Shown: piece by piece, positions 60,524-64,000 of the stretch
How positions within the stretch are numbered: position 1 is the stretch's first letter
Layout: every line of letters begins with the position of its first letter
Position numbers and translations under genes: made by a program
Notes under the pieces: generated by a model
The model's database searches: none
What the model was told of the DNA's origin: nothing
What the model saw: the letters and a program-made list of their open reading frames with translations, nothing else
Source of the DNA: Nocardioides okcheonensis
GTDB taxonomy: Bacteria; Actinomycetota; Actinomycetes; Propionibacteriales; Nocardioidaceae
DNA length: 64,000 nucleotides
Assembly (NCBI RefSeq): GCF_020991065.1
Contig: NZ_CP087710.1
Location: 3,782,001-3,846,000, forward strand
Direction: 5' to 3'

Positions 60524-60727
60524 TCAGCGAAACGCGCAACCTGCGTCGACCCCCATGTGGCGAAACACCGCCGCGGCTGGGCAGACGCCGGTGCTGGCGG
60601 ACTGCGGCAGGTTGAGGCCGACGAAGCCGGTGAGGAGGAGCCGCCACGGGGAGATGAGGGCGGCGAACAGGGCGCTGGTAAGGGTGATGGTGCCGGCCAA
60701 GGCCAGTACGGCACGGTCGAGGTTCAC
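60524..60727 (-). CDS. DUF2892 (YgaP-like) inner-membrane protein
   Basis: 67 aa, GTG start. NLDRAVLALAGTITLTSALFAAL and LLLTGFVGLNLPQSASTGVCPAAAVFRHMGV follow the DUF2892 pattern: N-terminal NxDR, two helices, then a G-x-CP loop. DUF2892 is the membrane part of rhodanese YgaP and of sulfur/thiosulfate clusters with TSUP exporters. Here it is separate from any rhodanese domain. Confidence 0.8.
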   Translation of the reverse strand: MNLDRAVLALAGTITLTSALFAALISPWRLLLTGFVGLNLPQSASTGVCPAAAVFRHMGVDAGCAFR

Positions 60728-60752
60728 GGGTTTCGTTCCGTTCGAGGGGTAG

Positions 60753-60785
60753 GGGTGGGGAACGCCGGGGGAACGTCCCCCACCC
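60753..60785. terminator. G/C-rich hairpin between the Cys-rich and DUF2892 genes
   Basis: GGGTGGGG (60753-60760) pairs with CCCCACCC (60778-60785) over a 17-nt loop, in the 69-nt gap after the Cys-rich gene stop (minus strand). It may attenuate transcription into the DUF2892 gene. Confidence 0.45.
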
Positions 60786-60796
60786 GGTTCAGGGGG

Positions 60797-61006
60797 TCAG
60801 CGGCCGAAGAGCCGCGAGAGGAAGCCGCCGCTGGGGTTGCCGGTCGTGTCGGATCGGGCAGCCTTCGCGGCGGCGACCTCGGCTGGGGTGTGCTGTCCGT
60901 TGCACCACTGACCGCTGGGCACGCGCGCCTTGACGTCGGCGACGTGCTGGCCGCAACCGGCCCAGGTGGTCTTGCTGCAGGTCTTGCAGGTGGTGGGTCG
61001 ACACAT
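60797..61006 (-). CDS. small Cys-rich protein of unknown function
   Basis: 69 aa from ATG 61006, with GGAG about 10 nt upstream. It begins MCRPTTCKTCSKTTWAGCGQ: Cys2, Cys7, Cys10, Cys18, then Cys35 in QWCNGQH, with His21 also available, suggesting a metal- or persulfide-binding site. It is short, without a signal peptide. It sits between the MMPL and DUF2892 genes. Similar CxxC mini-proteins occur in actinobacteria without a known role. Confidence 0.65.
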   Translation of the reverse strand: MCRPTTCKTCSKTTWAGCGQHVADVKARVPSGQWCNGQHTPAEVAAAKAARSDTTGNPSGGFLSRLFGR

Positions 61007-61068
61007 GAGGGTGACTCCGTTCTGTGGGGTGAGCTGGGCTGGTTGATCAGGCAGTGAGCGGGTGCGGC

Positions 61069-63270
61069 TCAGCCGTGGGAGAAGGTGATGTTGGGCAGGA
61101 CGCGGGCGAGCCAGCGTGGGGTCCACCAGGCGGCGTCGCCGGTGAGGCGGAGCATCACGGGCAGTAGGACGAGGCGGACGAGGAACGCGTCGAGGAGGAC
61201 GGCGACGCCGAGGACGATGCCCATCTCCTTCGGGGGCAGCGGTCCGGAGAGAGCGAAGGTGAAGAACACCGCGACCATGACGGCGCCGGCGGCGAAGATC
61301 ACGCGTCCGGAGTGGGCGAGAGAGCCGACCATGGCCTCTCGGGGGTCACCGGACTTCTCGTAGTGCTCCTTGGCGGAGGCGAGGAGGAAGACGGTGTAGT
61401 CCATGGCGATGGCGAAGATCATCGCGAAGAAGAACACAGGCGCCCACGCGTCGAGGAAGCCCTGGTGCTCGAAGCCCATGAGGTCGGCGCCGACGCCGTC
61501 CTGGAACACCAGTCGTGCGACACCGAACGCAGCGGCGGTCGAGAGCAGGCTGGCGAGCGTGCCGAGCAGCGAGATGAGCGGCGCCTGCAGGGCGATGAGC
61601 AGGAGTAGGAACCCGAGGGCGAGGACGACGCCGATGACGAACGGGGTGGACTCGTCGAGCTGTGCCTTGAGGTCGAGGTTCTCCACGGCCGCGCCACCGA
61701 CGAGGGCGGAGGACGGGAGGTCGCCGCGGAGCCGGTCGACGGTGTCGGACAGCTCGGGGTCGGACGGGTCGACGGTGGGGATGGCCTGGATGAGCACCAG
61801 GTCAGAGCCCGCACCGGTGTCGCTGGCTGAGGGCTGCGCGGGCATGGCGCCGGCGATGCCCGGGTCGCTGCTGAGGGCCTTGGCGGTGGCGTCGGCGTCG
61901 GCGGCGTCGGCGATGACCTGGAGGGTGCCGGGGGCTCCGTCGCCGAAGGCGTCCTTGACCTGGTTGTAGCCGATGCGGGCGCTGGCGTCGTCGGGAAGGA
62001 CCTGGATGGACGGCATCGCGGTCTTCAGGCCGAGGACGGGCGCGGCGAGGGCGAGCAGGACGACGAGGGACGCGAGCCCGAACGCGACGGGGCGCTTCCA
62101 GAGGCGCTCGCCCCAGGCGGCGAACTTCGCGGACCGGTGCTCGCCGGTGTGGACCCACGTGAGCGCACCCTTGTTGATGCGGTCGTCGAGCTTGAACAGC
62201 ACGAGCGGGAGCAGGGTGAGGGTGGCCAGGAGAACGAAGACGACGGCGAGCATGATGCCGCCGGCCATGGACCGGAACGCGGGTGAGGGCACGAGCATGA
62301 CGGCGGTCAGCGAGACGAGGACGGTGGCGCCGGAGAGGAGGACGGCCTTGCCGGCGGTGTCCATGGTCTCGGCGATGGCCTGGCGTGGGGTCTCGTGGTG
62401 GCCCATGCGGGCGGCTCGGAACCGGACGACGAGGAAGAGCGCGTAGTCGATGCCGAGCGCGAGGGCGAACATCATCGCGAAGTTCATCGCCCAGATGGAC
62501 ACGGGGATGAGCTCGTTGATGAGCACCAGTGAGCCGGCGGAGGCGACGAGCCCGGCGAGGGTGAGGATGAGCGGCAGCCCGGCGGCGACGAGGGCGCCGA
62601 AGGCGAGGACGAGGATGGCCAGGGTGACGGGCCACGACATCATCTCGGACGTGAGCATGGCGTCGAGGTTGGCTTCGTTGAAGTCCGACCACAGTAGCGA
62701 GGCGCCGGTCGGGTTGACCTCGATGCCGTCACCGGAGAGGCCCTCGAGCTGACCCTTGAGGTCGTCGGCGACGCGGACCATCTCGTTGGTGTCGGCACCG
62801 GCGCCAGCGAGGATGACTGCGGTCTTGCCGTCCTGGCTGAGCGTGGCGCCGGGCTGGGGGGCGATGACGTCGGCGATGCGGGGCTCGGCCTCGAGGATGC
62901 GAGTGGCCTCGTCGATGACGTTCGCGCCCGCGCCCTGGATGACGGGTCCGTCGGTCGAGTGGATGACGACCTGGATGGCGGAGCTGGCGTTGCCGCCGAA
63001 GCTCTCGGTGGCGAGCTCGCGCACGGCGACGGACTCGGAACCGTCGGCCTGCCAGCCGGCGCCGGACAGGTTGGCTTCGACCTTGGGCGCGAACGCGCCG
63101 AGGCCGATGACGAGGAGCAGCCACACGAGGGCGGTGGCCTTGCGGTGGTGGGTGACCCAGAGGCCGAGGCGACCGAGGGGGCCGGGGCGGTAGCCGATGC
63201 CGTAGGGGTCCGCGTCGGAGGGGCCGTGGGGCGGGGTCTGGGCGTGGCGGCGGGTGGCCGTCGACGTCAT
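61069..63270 (-). CDS. MMPL-family (RND superfamily) transporter
   Basis: 733 aa, about twelve helices in two repeats. Each repeat has an N-terminal extracellular domain (LSGAGWQADGSESVAVRELATE, then PDDASARIGYNQVKDAFGDG). The proton-relay region includes MFALALGIDYALFLVVRFRAARMG and IFAIAMDYTVFLLASAKEHYE, with the conserved Asp-Tyr pairs of MMPL proteins. It exports lipids, drugs or other hydrophobic compounds. No lipid-synthesis gene is near; the cluster context points to detoxification instead. Confidence 0.92.
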   Translation of the reverse strand: MTSTATRRHAQTPPHGPSDADPYGIGYRPGPLGRLGLWVTHHRKATALVWLLLVIGLGAFAPKVEANLSGAGWQADGSESVAVRELATESFGGNASSAIQVVIHSTDGPVIQGAGANVIDEATRILEAEPRIADVIAPQPGATLSQDGKTAVILAGAGADTNEMVRVADDLKGQLEGLSGDGIEVNPTGASLLWSDFNEANLDAMLTSEMMSWPVTLAILVLAFGALVAAGLPLILTLAGLVASAGSLVLINELIPVSIWAMNFAMMFALALGIDYALFLVVRFRAARMGHHETPRQAIAETMDTAGKAVLLSGATVLVSLTAVMLVPSPAFRSMAGGIMLAVVFVLLATLTLLPLVLFKLDDRINKGALTWVHTGEHRSAKFAAWGERLWKRPVAFGLASLVVLLALAAPVLGLKTAMPSIQVLPDDASARIGYNQVKDAFGDGAPGTLQVIADAADADATAKALSSDPGIAGAMPAQPSASDTGAGSDLVLIQAIPTVDPSDPELSDTVDRLRGDLPSSALVGGAAVENLDLKAQLDESTPFVIGVVLALGFLLLLIALQAPLISLLGTLASLLSTAAAFGVARLVFQDGVGADLMGFEHQGFLDAWAPVFFFAMIFAIAMDYTVFLLASAKEHYEKSGDPREAMVGSLAHSGRVIFAAGAVMVAVFFTFALSGPLPPKEMGIVLGVAVLLDAFLVRLVLLPVMLRLTGDAAWWTPRWLARVLPNITFSHG

Positions 63271-63337
63271 GAGCGGAACTCGTTCCTGTGTCGGGGTGAG
63301 ACGGTCTGGCGTACGTGGACGAAGTGGGGTGAGCGGG

Positions 63338-64000
63338 TCAGATGAGGGCGGGTAGGGCGGTTGCGGCGGTGTAGGCGGCGACGAGGAGCACCAGGGCGGT
63401 GAAGACGGCGGATAGCCGTCGTGTGTCGGTGTGGGCGGCGAGGCGGGCGCCGGCGATGGAGCCGGCGACGGCGGTGACGGTGAGGGCGGCGACGAGCCAC
63501 CAGTCGGGGGCGATGCCGGTGCCGGCGCGGGTGGCGAGCGCCGACGCGCTGGTGATGGTGATGACGACCAGCGACGTGCCGGCGGCGTAGCCCATGGGCA
63601 GCGCGAGCGCGAGGGTGAGGGCGGGGACGACGAGGAGCCCGCCGCCGACGCCGAGGAACCCTGTGAGCAGCCCGACCGCGGTCGCGGTGACGAGGACCTT
63701 CAGCGCGCGCGGGCACTGGCACATGAAGGTGGGGCTGAACGTGATGATCGGGTCGTCGAGCTGCGGCTTGGCGGCGTGGGTTCCCGCGCTGTTTCCGCGT
63801 CGGCTGCGGACCTGGCGGCTGACCATCAGCCCGGCCACGACGAGCATGAGCCCGGCGAACGCGGCCAGCAGGACGGGCTCGGGCACGGCAGCTGACGCGC
63901 GAGCGCCTGCGACGGCACCGGCGATGGCGACGGCCCCGAATGCGATGCCGCGCGCGAGCAGGACATTTCCAGCCCGCCGGGCGGTGACGGCGCCGGCCAG
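63338..64000 (-). CDS. TSUP-family (TauE/SafE) anion exporter, 5' part cut by window edge
   Basis: About 220 residues visible; the frame is open to the right edge, so the N-terminus is missing. Helices around AIAGAVAGARASAAVPEPVLLAAFAGLMLVVAGLMV and VLVTATAVGLLTGFLGVGGGLLVVPALTLAL carry the TSUP repeat motif GxxxGFLGVGGG. A cytosolic loop contains CQC. TSUP proteins move sulfite, sulfoacetate or other sulfur anions. With the downstream DUF2892, Cys-rich and FMO genes it suggests sulfur-anion or thiol detoxification. Confidence 0.87.
   Translation of the reverse strand: MAGAVTARRAGNVLLARGIAFGAVAIAGAVAGARASAAVPEPVLLAAFAGLMLVVAGLMVSRQVRSRRGNSAGTHAAKPQLDDPIITFSPTFMCQCPRALKVLVTATAVGLLTGFLGVGGGLLVVPALTLALALPMGYAAGTSLVVITITSASALATRAGTGIAPDWWLVAALTVTAVAGSIAGARLAAHTDTRRLSAVFTALVLLVAAYTAATALPALI

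Overview
The window is very GC-rich, densely packed chromosomal DNA from a high-GC actinobacterium. The best fit is Nocardioides or a close relative in Nocardioidaceae. This rests on gene content (actinobacterial acyl-CoA carboxylase beta/epsilon subunits, ANTAR regulator, quinone-reductase-type LpdA, CASTOR/POLLUX-type channel, DUF6069, SigG-like ECF factor) and on style: frequent GTG starts, 1-4 nt ATGA/GTGA overlaps and many leaderless promoters. No rRNA, tRNA, CRISPR array, prophage or intact insertion sequence was seen. No gene-free stretch exceeds 300 bases; the longest is 59044-59311.

Layout. 1-10.8 kb: edge-truncated ion channel, secreted beta-helix protein, phosphosugar mutase, VOC protein, a sigma-like/ANTAR pair, OhrR-like MarR with MOSC protein, thiol peroxidase, DUF2252 protein, MerR with aldo/keto reductase, SDR with purine nucleoside phosphorylase. 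10.9-20.3 kb: cyclotransferase-like protein, two tandem pyridine nucleotide-disulfide oxidoreductases (dihydrolipoamide dehydrogenase and a one-cysteine paralogue), Nei glycosylase, two tandem paralogues of unknown function, SpoIID/LytB protein with a lipoprotein SGNH hydrolase, SigG-like ECF factor with DUF6069 membrane protein. 20.4-31.7 kb: pyruvate carboxylase, SDR/TetR divergon, ECF factor with membrane-anchored partner, FAD dehydrogenase with TetR, biotin carboxylase/BCCP subunit. 31.8-38.0 kb: iron-box-controlled operon of a ferric-iron ABC transporter coupled to an adenylation-carrier-acyltransferase gene that carries an apparent frameshift. 38.1-59.0 kb: acyl-CoA dehydrogenase, two-component system with ABC exporter, DedA-like/CDP-alcohol transferase/Maf/DUF885 operon, AbiEi-like protein, acyl-CoA carboxylase beta and epsilon, biotin ligase, PH-domain protein with class III cyclase, MerR, orphan winged helix, purK-purE, ArfB, oxidoreductase, CoA-binding protein, second acyl-CoA dehydrogenase. 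59.3-64 kb: a differently organised five-gene cluster (TSUP exporter, MMPL transporter, Cys-rich mini-protein, DUF2892 protein, flavin monooxygenase).

How genes work together. The carboxylase alpha subunit (29949-31727), beta and epsilon subunits (48233-50206), biotin ligase (50258-51058) and pyruvate carboxylase give a near-complete biotin-dependent carboxylation set. With two acyl-CoA dehydrogenases and dihydrolipoamide dehydrogenase they suggest acyl-CoA and anaplerotic metabolism. Several regulators sit beside clear palindromes that are probably their operators: MarR/OhrR, three MerR-type promoters with 19-bp spacers, two TetR operators and a DtxR/IdeR box.

Most interesting observations: (1) a ferric-iron ABC operon under an IdeR-like box, translationally coupled to an A-PCP-acyltransferase_3 enzyme; (2) a family of about 47-bp palindromes just 3' of three unrelated genes, all in the same orientation relative to transcription, one supplying the stop codon of a gene; (3) a sigma-like gene overlapping an ANTAR gene; (4) a 17-bp perfect hairpin inside a membrane-protein gene; (5) a probable CTG start in fbpB.
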